A DNA stretch of 24,153 nt from a virus. Position numbers and translations under genes: made by a program. Location of the stretch: positions 1 through 24,153 of IMG/VR virus record IMGVR_UViG_3300009430_000010, one strand, 5' to 3'. Position 1 is the first letter of the stretch. Each line of letters begins with the position of its first letter. Below are positions 14,201 through 21,277 of the stretch, piece by piece. The notes beneath the pieces were generated by a model that saw nothing but the letters and a program-made list of their open reading frames with translations, had not been told where the DNA came from and did not search any database.

Positions 14201-15036
14201 GTGGCGATGTCGAACACAGAAAACATCACCGCACCGTCAGGTGATGTCCACGTCGCGTATAGACCCGATTCGAACGAGGCGGAAATTTCATTAAACTGAT
14301 CGACCATCTGCGACTCTGGCAGATATGTCGGCAGGATGATCGGCAGCACGGGATTCGCTTTCCACGCCACCTCAAACGAGAGCAGCGGGATGCGATTGCC
14401 GAAGTCCGTCAGGATGCAGTCATCGAATACGACGTAAGCCAGCCCGCGATGCGGCACCGTGTTGCCCACGCCCTGATCGGCTTCCATTGCGGGGTCGGGC
14501 AGCTGATCCTCCGTGCCGTTATAAACGCGGATGCGCCAGCCTTCCTTGATCGTGCCGGTGACGGGTGTGTCGGCTTCCAGAATGTCCTGGTATTCGGGAT
14601 ACGCCTCCGCGATGTCCTCGCGGTCGGCCGTCTGCGACGAGCCGAGCGGCAAGCCGCCCCGGTCGTACACGAGCTTGGAATCCGCCCAGATGCGCAGCAC
14701 GGCATCAATCGGCCCCTCGCCGACTGCGACTGCGAGCGTGCCGTAGTAGGTGTAGGTGTGGATTCGCTGACCGCGCCCACCCTTGCCGCCGACCGTCTCT
14801 GTCTGCCGTTCCTCGCGGATCGGCAGTGCCCAGATGACGTTGCCGCCGACGCGAGTCGTGCCGTAGCCGTGGACGATGGATTGCCCGTAAGTGCTGGTCG
14901 AGAGCTTCGCTTCATCGACTCGCGGCCCTTCGATGGGCGGCGGGCGCGGCGTGAGTGCGCGCACGACGAGCGTCGCCCCGACATAGAACGCGAGGTTCCA
15001 CGCGAACGCTGCCCACGAAAAGCCGAGTACCGCCAT
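11269..15036 (-). CDS. Tail hub/tip attachment protein (Phage-tail_3 type) with large insertion, 1255 aa
   Basis: This is the baseplate or tail-tip protein of long-tailed phages, the counterpart of lambda J. The N-terminus (residues 1-225) has GQSIVHGYGTTRVGGNVIWA, TYTYYGTLAVAVGEGPIDAV and DFGNRIPLLSFEVAW, typical of GTA-like tail proteins. Residues 690-900 (DDLDVSQLTDLVLGYHVDQV, LPQRVTVRYYEKDRDYESGA) match the Phage-tail_3 region. The C-terminal part (950-1255) holds Ig/FN3-like segments. Between them, residues about 240-680 form an extra beta-rich block with PQQ-like repeats (WKIDPLTQSLIWTK, VKLDPYTGAILWAV, YIDTINGEIIQHELW). The start overlaps the NlpC/P60 stop (TGATG). The order DUF2460-DUF2163-NlpC-hub is the gene transfer agent-like arrangement. 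Confidence 0.9.
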   Translation of the reverse strand: MAVLGFSWAAFAWNLAFYVGATLVVRALTPRPPPIEGPRVDEAKLSTSTYGQSIVHGYGTTRVGGNVIWALPIREERQTETVGGKGGRGQRIHTYTYYGTLAVAVGEGPIDAVLRIWADSKLVYDRGGLPLGSSQTADREDIAEAYPEYQDILEADTPVTGTIKEGWRIRVYNGTEDQLPDPAMEADQGVGNTVPHRGLAYVVFDDCILTDFGNRIPLLSFEVAWKANPVLPIILPTYLPESQMVDQFNEISASFESGLYATWTSPDGAVMFSVFDIATNRQVGEFYIKDATTGTPYRDEGAGFDIQHVLYAFHLGLDGYIYASQFGETLADFVADRWYIWKIDPLTQSLIWTKARSGSTNLHRYFPTVMLEIGTDPTPYTIPSRFLITAPFYAGDFVIYAGATGDWVGTVDAVYQGYGGNGNARIARGYHDADICEAWLLDGPLTLGSPHPTADSRPFYLHRVRLSNGQQQFMYGGSPLMPEPDSDQWLTFTVYPQDLAPYIPGSPQFMPTRFETVRGVVFDGTQVLIPGSPIGERTKGEPMVFLTVTGSRTSDPNYDFLVKLDPYTGAILWAVNVPEYPVTSTHWGEARINNGVFAYTSSSADVPGPIDAASVTYIDTINGEIIQHELWLQSVVDYGVISWDASALYDSQRDAILTGGAGPEPYIVLLNRKSGDGVYLWEIVQNECLRAGYDADDLDVSQLTDLVLGYHVDQVMSARAAIEPLAIAYQFDGVESDWSLKFPKRGAASIVTITQDALAVLNDETGAVLIEQRTPDKELPQRVTVRYYEKDRDYESGAQYAARPSAPVRAMESDRHVAHDVPVVFRAVEVKQRCEWLLYEAWIGRTSLTVKLPWTFLRYDPLDVVNVNMNDGTVWEARIVQADLGADLSIEARLITEDAAIYSQQSVTQAEVGVGGGYAQNLLVPQSAPSQLLLIDAPLLLDTDDTGRTSSKLYVAASPGLTIGYWQGAVIYVSSDANSWVEGAIVSAAPTWGRATTVLEAPVSAWLTDRDNTLTVSLARGAATLESVTDLQLLNGANPALLINQLTGDVEVIQYRDVEQIGAQQFRLSHLLRGRRGTDTMMGGHSNADLFIVPTIASVATVTVPLSQLGSDRYYRAVTIGGMVDSGTGTALQANGRDLMPYAPCQQEIVVSGSDLVLSWVRRTRINGEWLDGGEDVPLAEDSERYEVDIYNAGGTAVVRTLSAGGTTAVTYTAAQMSSDFGGMPDSLTFCVYQLSAQVGRGFGEVITCDVPGRA

Positions 15037-15458
15037 CAGCCGATGCCCTTGTATTCAAACGCAGCGACGACGCGCTGCAGCCAGTGGATCGTCAGACGTT
15101 CCTCCACGACCTTGCGACGCAGCGCGAACGCATGGATCAGCGTCAATCCGTGCGGCCCGTCTGCGACGATGCCGCTGTGGCACGGGTACTTGTCCTCGCG
15201 GAACGCCAGCACGCAGCCGGGATGCAGCGCGGCGACCGGAATCTCGCGCCCGTACTGCCGAAAATACTGGATGAACCCATCGGGTGCCGCATTGCGCTGA
15301 TAGGCCAGCGTGTCGAACGTCAGCAACCCTAGCTCCTTGCCGACGCACACGACCAGCCCGACGCAATCCAGCCCGTTGTCGGGGCTGCGCCCTTGATGCC
15401 GCCAGCGCGTGCCAACCATGCGGCGCGCAGCCGCGACGATGTCGGCGTCACTTGACAT
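15036..15458 (-). CDS. NlpC/P60 tail-tip peptidase
   Basis: This 140-residue cysteine peptidase probably cuts peptidoglycan peptides during tail assembly or DNA entry. The catalytic cysteine is in GLDCVGLV (C32). The His candidates are in CHSGIVADG and LIHAFALRRK. GCVLAFRED precedes the His strand, as in the family. The ATG lies inside the end of the DUF2163 gene (11-base overlap) and the stop overlaps the hub start. Position between DUF2163 and the tail hub is conserved in GTA-like tails. Confidence 0.88.
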   Translation of the reverse strand: MSSDADIVAAARRMVGTRWRHQGRSPDNGLDCVGLVVCVGKELGLLTFDTLAYQRNAAPDGFIQYFRQYGREIPVAALHPGCVLAFREDKYPCHSGIVADGPHGLTLIHAFALRRKVVEERLTIHWLQRVVAAFEYKGIG

Positions 15459-16332
15459 CCGGGTACACCATGATCGCGTCGAGTCCGGGGACGTATGGCT
15501 CGCCGCGAAAATTCAGAATGTTGTCGAAGCGCGCCTTGCACGTCGCCACGGTCTTGTCGCAGCCGGGGCGCATCGTGCCCGTGTCGCCTACCTCGGGCGG
15601 GTAGCCGATTGGAAGGAACAACGTGACCTGGGCGATGCCTGCCTCCTCGGGCGAGCCGACGCCCCACGCGGCAATCTCCATCGACCGCCCCGCGTTCGGC
15701 CCGCTCGTGAACGTGAAAATACCGCCGACGTAGTAGGCGGGGTCCGTGCTGCTCGCGCCCGTCACGATGAACCGGCGACGATCCACGACGCTGTCGATCA
15801 TCACGCTTTCCGTCAGCGCGGCGATGTCCACGCCGCAGCGGGAATCACCCAGCTCGGCGCGACACTCCGGCCCGTATATCTGCCCGTTGGCGGCTTGCGC
15901 CAGTTCCGCGAAGCCGCGCAGCTCGGTCTTGAACAGCCCCTCTGGCGTGGCGATGCACTCGCCGAGCCAGCCGCGCCTGAGCTTCACCTCGCCGAGCGAC
16001 AGGTCGGCGTAGTTCACGGCACTGACGTACACCTCGGCACCGTCGAACAGCCCTGCGCGCAGCTCCTCCACCGTGATGCTGTCGTCGTCGAAGAACGCCA
16101 TGACCTCCATGTCGTCGACGTTCAGCCCGGCCTGGTTGCTGACGGCCGACTTGTTGAATCCGCCGCTGGCGCGGTAGGTATTCTGCGGCGAGCCTGCCGG
16201 GAACAGGATGTCCTGGTCGTGCGTTGTGAAATAGAACTCGACGCCGTCCTGGCGGACGATCTTCCACAGCAGCGCGATGGTCGTCACCTCGAGCCCGAGG
16301 TGAGCGTTCATGCCGCTGGTCGTGGTCTTCAC
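15448..16332 (-). CDS. DUF2163 tail protein
   Basis: This 294-residue protein starts at a GTG that overlaps the DUF2460 stop. It has the DUF2163 pattern: TIALLWKIVRQDGVEFYFTT with HDQDI, SNQAGLNVDDMEVMAFFDDD, GWLGECIATPEGLFKTELRG and, at the C-terminus, CDKTVATCKARFDNILNFRG with the conserved cysteines. In gene transfer agent-like tails this is a hub or tail-tip component joining the distal tail ring to the hub protein. The gene order with DUF2460 upstream and NlpC/P60 downstream supports the call. A later Met (MNAHLGLEV) is an alternative start. Confidence 0.9.
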   Translation of the reverse strand: MKTTTSGMNAHLGLEVTTIALLWKIVRQDGVEFYFTTHDQDILFPAGSPQNTYRASGGFNKSAVSNQAGLNVDDMEVMAFFDDDSITVEELRAGLFDGAEVYVSAVNYADLSLGEVKLRRGWLGECIATPEGLFKTELRGFAELAQAANGQIYGPECRAELGDSRCGVDIAALTESVMIDSVVDRRRFIVTGASSTDPAYYVGGIFTFTSGPNAGRSMEIAAWGVGSPEEAGIAQVTLFLPIGYPPEVGDTGTMRPGCDKTVATCKARFDNILNFRGEPYVPGLDAIMVYPDVK

Positions 16333-16958
16333 TCGCGGAGCTCCACGATCTGGATCGACGGGATGTGCAGCACGTCGTCGATCGTCGCGACGTCGGTGAT
16401 GATCACCTGGTCGATGTCGAGCTCGTCGGTGTCGAACCGCACCGGGACGTCGAACTCGCCATAGGCGTACACGGTCGCGCCGTTCGCGGGCGGCGTCGTG
16501 AACGTAATCATGCCCGTGGAGTAGTTGACGCTATAGGCTCGCGTCGGGCTTTCGTTGGTCGTGACGACCACGCTCGAGGCGACCGGCCGCGTGATCTTGC
16601 GGGCGTAGTAATACGCGCCGCTCGTGTAGCGCTTCACCAGCGGAAACTGCACCGCGCTGCCCGTGCCAGTGCCCACCACGAGCGGCGCCGCCGGCGTGCC
16701 GATCTGGTAATCCGACCAGTCCCGAAAGCGGAAGCCGTGCGCGCGGCCCTCGCGGGCGTAGAAGAAGTCGATCACGGCGGCCATGTCCGCCTTGGTCTTC
16801 ACGCCGCTCGAGATATCCCACGCGCCGCGCACCCTCGACCACTCGATGTTGCGCTTTTCATACCCGGAGCCGAGCGCGATGACCGTCGTCTTGAACCGCG
16901 GTCCGCCCCGCGCCCCGAGCTCGATGCACAGCGGAAAGCGAACGTCGTGGAATGCCAT
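16329..16958 (-). CDS. DUF2460 distal tail protein
   Basis: The 209-residue protein begins MAFHDVRFPLCIELGARGGP and has the DUF2460 hallmarks: GSGYEKRNIEWSRVRGAWDI, ADMAAVIDFFYAREGRAHGF, RFRDWSDYQIG and FDVPVRFDTDELDIDQ. These proteins form the distal tail ring in GTA-like siphovirus tails. The ATG at 16958 overlaps the tape-measure stop (TGATG), which decides the start; the frame stays open upstream only as a shadow. Its stop overlaps the DUF2163 GTG. Confidence 0.92.
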   Translation of the reverse strand: MAFHDVRFPLCIELGARGGPRFKTTVIALGSGYEKRNIEWSRVRGAWDISSGVKTKADMAAVIDFFYAREGRAHGFRFRDWSDYQIGTPAAPLVVGTGTGSAVQFPLVKRYTSGAYYYARKITRPVASSVVVTTNESPTRAYSVNYSTGMITFTTPPANGATVYAYGEFDVPVRFDTDELDIDQVIITDVATIDDVLHIPSIQIVELRE

Positions 16959-18925
16959 CAATTCTTCCTCGCGCTGGCCCTGGACAGCGCCGAGGACATG
17001 CGCGCCTGGATCTGCGTCTCGGTGCGGCGGAACGAGTCGGCGTCGGGCGTCTGGATGTTCATGGTGATCTGGATCGGCCGCTGGTTCCTGCCATTGCCGT
17101 CGATCGGCTCGATGGTGGCGCCCCTGGGCCCGGCGAACGCCAGCTCGGGCCCGCGCTCGCCGACGATCCCCCAGCTGTTGGGCTTCATGTAACCGCCGTC
17201 GGCAAATTTCGGCAGCACGCCCACCAGGCCGCCGAGCCAGCCGCCCAGCCCTTTCGCGCCCGATGTCAATGCGCCGAAGATCTGCGCCGCCAGCGCCTCG
17301 GCCGCCATCCGCTTCAGCGCCTGCGCCCACTGCAGGACCATGCCGTCGACGCCGTCCTCAAACGAATTAAACAGCGCGTCCGCCATGATGTCCTGCATGT
17401 TGCGCATCGCCTGATCCCAGAACACCGTCAGCTTTTCCGACGTGTCCTCGGCGACGTTGACCTGATCGGCAAGCGCCAGGCTGACTTTCCTGATGGCGGC
17501 TTCCATCTGCTCATACGTCAACAGGCCCTTGTCGTGCAGGATGTAGTAGCTATCGATCGCGTCGCTCGCGAGGTCGTACTCGGTCTTCAGCCCCTCGATG
17601 ACGCTGGCGGCCTGGTCCTCGAGCTCGGCCCGTTCCCGCGCGGCCTGCGCCGCCGCCTTCTCCTGTGCCTCGAGCTCGACGAGCTGCGTGGTCAGCGCGA
17701 GCAGCTGCGCCTTGTACGGCTCGGCCGCCGCCCCCGCGGTCTCGAAGGTCTTCGCGAGGTCGCCCTGGGTGATTCGGTAGGCAAGCGCCGCCGCCTCGCC
17801 CTGGTCGAACGTGGCGACCTGCTGCTCGAGCGCATCGACCATCTTCTGGATCGACTCGAGCGCCTCGTCGGTTGCCGACTTGACCTCACGGACTGCGCTC
17901 GCGGTGCGGCGAGCGGCCTCGCTGCTGCCTGCCGCGAAGCCAGGCGCCTGGCCGGTTGGCTGGCTCGGCTGGCGGTTGTGCCCGCCCGGGGCGATGCGAC
18001 GCGCCTGGCCTGCCTGGTCGAGCGCCTGCATCTCTCGGGCGAGATCGAATGGGCTGGTGCCGAGGCCGTTCTTGCGGAACGCTTTGCCAACCGCCTCCCA
18101 TGCCTGCGCCAGCGTCAGAACGCGCGGCGTCGTGCTCAGGGCGTTTTGCATCGCGTTGAATACGGTCACGAGCGACGGCGTGACGGCGACGGTCAGCGTG
18201 CGGACCAATCCCTCCCAGCTGGCGTTCAGCCGCTTGAGCGCATCGTCAGCCGCCGCGAGCTGCTTGACCTGGTCCTCGGACAGCGAGGCGCCCAGCCGGA
18301 CGGCCTCCTCGCGGGCCTTGCGTATGCCCGCGGCGCCCTGCTCGAACATCGGCAGCAGGTCGGCGCCGGCCTTGCCAAATAGCTCTGTCGCGGCGCGGGC
18401 CCGGTCGGCGGGGTCGGTGAGCTGCGAGATGCGGTCGGCGATCAGCTCGAACTGCCGATCTGGCGCGAGCTGACGCAGGGATGCGAACTCGATGCCGAGC
18501 GCCGCGAATGTTTCCTGCGCGGCCTTACCCCCAGAGCCGGCCTGGGAGATCGAGACCTGCATCTTCTTGAAGGCGGTCGATAGCGACGACAGCTCGATGT
18601 CGCTCATCTTGGCGGCATAGGCGAGCTCGCTGAACGCCTGGGCGCCGACGCCGGTCTTCGCGGAGGCTTTGTTGATCTCGTCGCCGTACTGGATCGCCTT
18701 CTGCGCGGCACTCGCCAGGCCGCGGGTGATCGCGACGAACGAAATGCCGAGCCCGATGGCGCCAAGTGCGCGATTGAACGTCTGGAAGGAGCGGTTGATC
18801 CGCTTGAGGGAAGAGTTGGTGTTTTTCTCGAAACGACCGAGGCGCGCGTTGGCCTGGTCGAGCTTCTTTTCGTACTCGGCGGTCTGCGCCGAGAGCTTCA
18901 CGACGAGCCGCGCGAGGTCTGTCAC
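16958..18925 (-). CDS. Tail tape measure protein, 655 aa
   Basis: This protein sets tail length and is ejected with the DNA. It starts at a GTG overlapping the GT fusion stop. It has an N-terminal coiled coil (LSAQTAEYEKKLDQANARLG), a hydrophobic segment (LGAIGLGISFVAIT, near 53-66) and a lambda-loop-like region ASAKTGVGAQAFSELAYAAK typical of tape measures. Long Ala/Gln-rich helices follow. The C-terminus has FADGGYMKPNSWGIVGERGP, the usual tape-measure ending. At roughly 0.15 nm per residue, a known rule of thumb, the tail would be about 100 nm. It follows the G/GT chaperones, as in lambda (H). Confidence 0.93.
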   Translation of the reverse strand: MTDLARLVVKLSAQTAEYEKKLDQANARLGRFEKNTNSSLKRINRSFQTFNRALGAIGLGISFVAITRGLASAAQKAIQYGDEINKASAKTGVGAQAFSELAYAAKMSDIELSSLSTAFKKMQVSISQAGSGGKAAQETFAALGIEFASLRQLAPDRQFELIADRISQLTDPADRARAATELFGKAGADLLPMFEQGAAGIRKAREEAVRLGASLSEDQVKQLAAADDALKRLNASWEGLVRTLTVAVTPSLVTVFNAMQNALSTTPRVLTLAQAWEAVGKAFRKNGLGTSPFDLAREMQALDQAGQARRIAPGGHNRQPSQPTGQAPGFAAGSSEAARRTASAVREVKSATDEALESIQKMVDALEQQVATFDQGEAAALAYRITQGDLAKTFETAGAAAEPYKAQLLALTTQLVELEAQEKAAAQAARERAELEDQAASVIEGLKTEYDLASDAIDSYYILHDKGLLTYEQMEAAIRKVSLALADQVNVAEDTSEKLTVFWDQAMRNMQDIMADALFNSFEDGVDGMVLQWAQALKRMAAEALAAQIFGALTSGAKGLGGWLGGLVGVLPKFADGGYMKPNSWGIVGERGPELAFAGPRGATIEPIDGNGRNQRPIQITMNIQTPDADSFRRTETQIQARMSSALSRASARKN

Positions 18926-19517
18926 GGTTTCTGGTCCTTCGGTTTAGCGGCGCGGCGGAAGAACGACACGATATTCGCCACCTTCGCCTGGTCCGCCGCC
19001 GGGCGATCGGTCAGCATGAAGTCGGCGTGGCTGAACGCCCGCGTGCCCCTCGAGCGGTGCACGTTGGCGATCACGGAGGCGACCAAACCGGCGTGGAGGT
19101 TGTCGCGCCACGCGCCCCACGGCTCGACCTGCCAGTAGGCGATCCAGTCGTCGAGCTCGCGCGCCGACAGGCCGTGCTCGATCTGCGCGACCGAACAACC
19201 GAGCCCCAGAGCGAGGCGGTGCAGAAACCTGCGCTCGGGGCTCAGTCGTTTTTTTCGTCGACCTCCACGCCCAGCCCGTTGAGGGCCAGTATTGCCGAGA
19301 GCAACTGGTCGACGACCGCCACCGGGTATTCGGCCAGGTCCTCCGCGTTGATCGCGGGCGAGACGACACAGCTGGCGATCATGTGGAACAGCGCCGCCTC
19401 CGGGTCCTCGGCCTTGCGCCGGCCGAACTCGGAACGCTGCGCCGGCGTCCACTCGCGGATCGTGAGCGACTGGCCGCGGACCTCTATGACCTTCTCGGTC
19501 AGCGGAAAGAGGCTCAC
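18922..19517 (-). CDS. Tail assembly chaperone GT fusion made by -1 frameshift
   Basis: The second chaperone product is predicted to read through gene G by a -1 shift at the A-AAA-AAC site (19254-19248) and continue in the overlapping frame to 18922, giving about 198 residues. The T part starts RLSPERRFLHRLALGLGCSV and includes AQIEHGLSARELDDWIAYWQ, a DUF4035-like tail assembly T sequence. It has no credible start of its own. Lambda G and GT use the same logic: GT binds the tape measure and recruits tail tube subunits. Its stop overlaps the tape-measure GTG. Confidence 0.85.
19201..19254 (-). promoter_or_regulatory. Programmed -1 ribosomal frameshift signal
   Basis: The heptamer A-AAA-AAC (19254-19248) is in the correct frame in gene G. 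Four bases downstream a hairpin begins: GAGCCCCGAGCG (19243-19232) pairs with CGCTC-T-GGGGCTC (19213-19201), 12 pairs with one bulged T around an 18-base loop. The G stop codon lies two codons past the slip site. Both parts match well-known signals. Confidence 0.88.
19242..19517 (-). CDS. Tail assembly chaperone G (unshifted product), 91 aa
   Basis: The unshifted product starts MSLFPLTEKVIEVRGQSLTI, contains IREWTPAQRSEFGRRKAEDP and ends VEVDEKND. Size, position between tail tube and tape measure, and the frameshift at its end all mark it as the G-type chaperone. The ATG overlaps the tail-tube stop (ATGA). Only a fraction of ribosomes would shift to make the longer form, so G should be in excess over GT, as in lambda. 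Confidence 0.88.
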   Translation of the reverse strand: MSLFPLTEKVIEVRGQSLTIREWTPAQRSEFGRRKAEDPEAALFHMIASCVVSPAINAEDLAEYPVAVVDQLLSAILALNGLGVEVDEKND

Positions 19518-19936
19518 GGGTGCGTAATCACGCCGCTGATCTTGAACGTGAACAGCACACGGTTGGGGTCACTGAGCGACGGCTGCAGCTCCCAGCCGAT
19601 GCACGCGCACCGGAAGGCGTAGATTTCGGTCGGGCTGCCGTTCTCGAATCGCACCTGGAAGTTGCGCGACGCTTTGTTGTCGACGTCGTCCATCATGGCG
19701 CCTCGGATCTCGTCGCTCATCTCGTAGTTCGTGGTGAGCGTGAACTCCTGACCGTCCGACAGGCCCGGGATGTACTCCTCGGCACCGCCCGAGCAGGTGT
19801 CAGTCGCCCGCACCAGGGCATTCTGCGCGCCGAACCCGCCCAGGTCGGTGACGTTGCAGATTTTCGTGAAACCTTCCGGCGAAGCGCCGTCGCCCCGATA
19901 GAAAAACCACTCGCCGACAAATGCTTGAGTCGTCAT
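19514..19936 (-). CDS. Major tail tube protein, 140 aa
   Basis: This beta-rich protein starts MTTQAFVGEWFFYRGDGASP, with FTKICNVTDLGGFGAQNALV, ATDTCSGGAEEYIPGLSDGQ and the C-terminal FTFKISGVITHP, a usual tail-tube pattern of siphoviruses. It polymerises into the hollow tail. The neighbours fit: tail completion upstream, G/GT chaperones downstream. A GAGG sits nine bases before the ATG. High expression would be expected, but nothing in the sequence tests that. Confidence 0.82.
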   Translation of the reverse strand: MTTQAFVGEWFFYRGDGASPEGFTKICNVTDLGGFGAQNALVRATDTCSGGAEEYIPGLSDGQEFTLTTNYEMSDEIRGAMMDDVDNKASRNFQVRFENGSPTEIYAFRCACIGWELQPSLSDPNRVLFTFKISGVITHP

Positions 19937-19947
19937 CGCACTGCACC

Positions 19948-20352
19948 TCAGATTGCATGCCAGATGGAATAGGTCCGCGAGACCCGATACAGGCCCGGCT
20001 CGACATCTAGCAAGTCGAGCGCGTTGCCTTCGAGGTTCACCCTCGAAACGTGCACCGAGCCCATGAGCCCGGTGTGATTGACCAGCGCGGCCCGCACCGC
20101 ATCGGCGAGCGCCGCGGCGTCGCCATAATTACGGGCATACGCATCAATGCGCACCGACGTGCCCGCGTAGTCGGGCGCGCCGCAGGTGTCGATCGGCTGG
20201 TCGCCGCCGACGCGCTGGTAAACGAGGCACGGCAGCTTGCTCGCCTCGTTGTAGACGTGCTGCGGGATCGCGAGCGGATAGATCCGCGTGCCCGCCAGTG
20301 CGGCGACCGAAGCATCGGCCGCGAGATGGGCGTAGAGCGCTTCCTGGATCAT
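19948..20352 (-). CDS. DUF3168 tail completion/terminator protein
   Basis: The 134-residue protein has the DUF3168 pattern: MIQEALYAHLAADASVAALA, GTRIYPLAIPQ, KLPCLVYQRVGGDQPID, SVRIDAYARNYGDAAALADA and GLYRVSRTYSIWH at the end. Such proteins cap the tail tube or join tail to head. The ATG overlaps the stop of the HK97 gp10-like gene (ATGA). Confidence 0.88.
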   Translation of the reverse strand: MIQEALYAHLAADASVAALAGTRIYPLAIPQHVYNEASKLPCLVYQRVGGDQPIDTCGAPDYAGTSVRIDAYARNYGDAAALADAVRAALVNHTGLMGSVHVSRVNLEGNALDLLDVEPGLYRVSRTYSIWHAI

Positions 20353-20795
20353 GCCCGGGCTGCCGCAGCGGCCCGGCGGCGGGCGATCCGCTCGATCCGG
20401 GTGCGCATTTCAGAGGCGATCTTTTGCACGGCGGCGTCCTTGTTCGACTCGAACGCGGGTGTCAGCCAGGGCGTGGCCGGGTACTTCGAAGTGCCGAGCT
20501 CGATGAACTGCAGCGCGTAGTAGGCCTCGGGCGCCACGCCGACCATCGCGGTCGCAACGGTCTTATCCTTGCCGACCCATGTCTTGAGCCGCAGGCTCTG
20601 CTGCGCGAAGCCGGGCTCGACGGTGCGGCCCTTGTAGGTCTTGTGCGCCTTGCTGCCGATCGGCACCGTGGCGAGCGCCTGGCGATAGGTCGGCAGCATG
20701 GCCTCCATGACGGCGGCCTTCAGCACGCGACCCGAAGTCGCCTTGCCGAGCTCGGCCAGCTGCTTCGACAGCTCGCGGGTGCCTTCAAGAGCCAT
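20349..20795 (-). CDS. HK97 gp10-like head-tail joining protein
   Basis: The protein is 148 residues when started at ATG 20795 (MALEGTRELSKQLAELGKAT). A TTG nine bases upstream is in frame but sits directly against the GAGGGG element, so I prefer the ATG. The HK97 gp10 pattern is visible: ELSKQLAELG, SLRLKTWVGKD, YYALQFIELGTSKYPATPWL, TPAFESNKDAAVQKIASEM. These proteins connect the head completion complex to the tail. The N-terminus overlaps the end of the head closure gene by 11 bases. Confidence 0.9.
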   Translation of the reverse strand: MALEGTRELSKQLAELGKATSGRVLKAAVMEAMLPTYRQALATVPIGSKAHKTYKGRTVEPGFAQQSLRLKTWVGKDKTVATAMVGVAPEAYYALQFIELGTSKYPATPWLTPAFESNKDAAVQKIASEMRTRIERIARRRAAAAARA

Positions 20796-21153
20796 CGTAG
20801 GCAAACCCCTCGGCGCCGCGCTGCCTGCACATCAGGTGGACCTCGCGGTCGCGTTCCTGCCAGTTGATGACGGACAGCACGTCGTAGTAGTGCACCAGCC
20901 CGGGCGAGCCCGGCTCGGAGACGAACACGACGCGCAGCTTCTCGTTCAGGCCCGGGCGGTAGCGCAGCCGGATCCGGGTATTGACCTCGGAGGACACCTG
21001 CGCGGCGGCGAAGTACTCGCGGCCGGCGATCGGCTCGACGCTGGCCCACACTTCGGCGACGTCCGCCCACGACCAGGTGACCTCGCCCGTGAGCTCCGTC
21101 GTCTCGACGCGGCGCTGCAGCGTGATGCGGTGCCTAAGCCTGCCTGCGCGCAC
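20785..21153 (-). CDS. Head closure protein (SPP1 gp16-like)
   Basis: The protein is 122 residues, from a GTG preceded by a near-perfect AGGAGG six bases upstream. The sequence follows the phage head-tail joining family: AGRLRHRITLQRRVETTELT, GEVTWSWADVAEVWASVEPI, AGREYFAAAQVSSEVNTRIR, then LVHYYDVLSVINWQERDREV. The family closes the head-tail channel after packaging. The start lies within the end of the 47-aa gene (20-base overlap). Confidence 0.9.
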   Translation of the reverse strand: MRAGRLRHRITLQRRVETTELTGEVTWSWADVAEVWASVEPIAGREYFAAAQVSSEVNTRIRLRYRPGLNEKLRVVFVSEPGSPGLVHYYDVLSVINWQERDREVHLMCRQRGAEGFAYDGS

Positions 21154-21277
21154 GGTCGGCCTCCTGGCGCAGCTTTTCCTCGGCCATGCGCCGCTCGAGG
21201 TCCTCGAGGCGCCGGCGCACGGGTCCGGGCATCACCTTGCGGGCGGCCGCGCAGGGCTTGCAGGGCTCGCGCTTCAT
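21134..21277 (-). CDS. Small late gene, 47 aa, CxxC motif
   Basis: The ATG overlaps the gp6-like stop (ATGA) and the TAG lies inside the head closure gene. The protein begins MKREPCKPCAAARKVMPGPV, with a CKPC pair, and ends in a charged helix (RRLEDLERRMAEEKLRQEAD). The only other Cys or His residues are absent, so a single CxxC would need a partner to bind metal. Conserved position in a packed operon suggests it is real. Function unknown. Confidence 0.6.
   Translation of the reverse strand: MKREPCKPCAAARKVMPGPVRRRLEDLERRMAEEKLRQEADRARRQA

Noticed and set aside
16952-18382. 476-codon plus-strand open frame opposite the tape measure gene
   Set aside because: It is Arg/Leu/His-rich without any motif. 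The minus-strand tape measure protein is well supported by family features and coupling.
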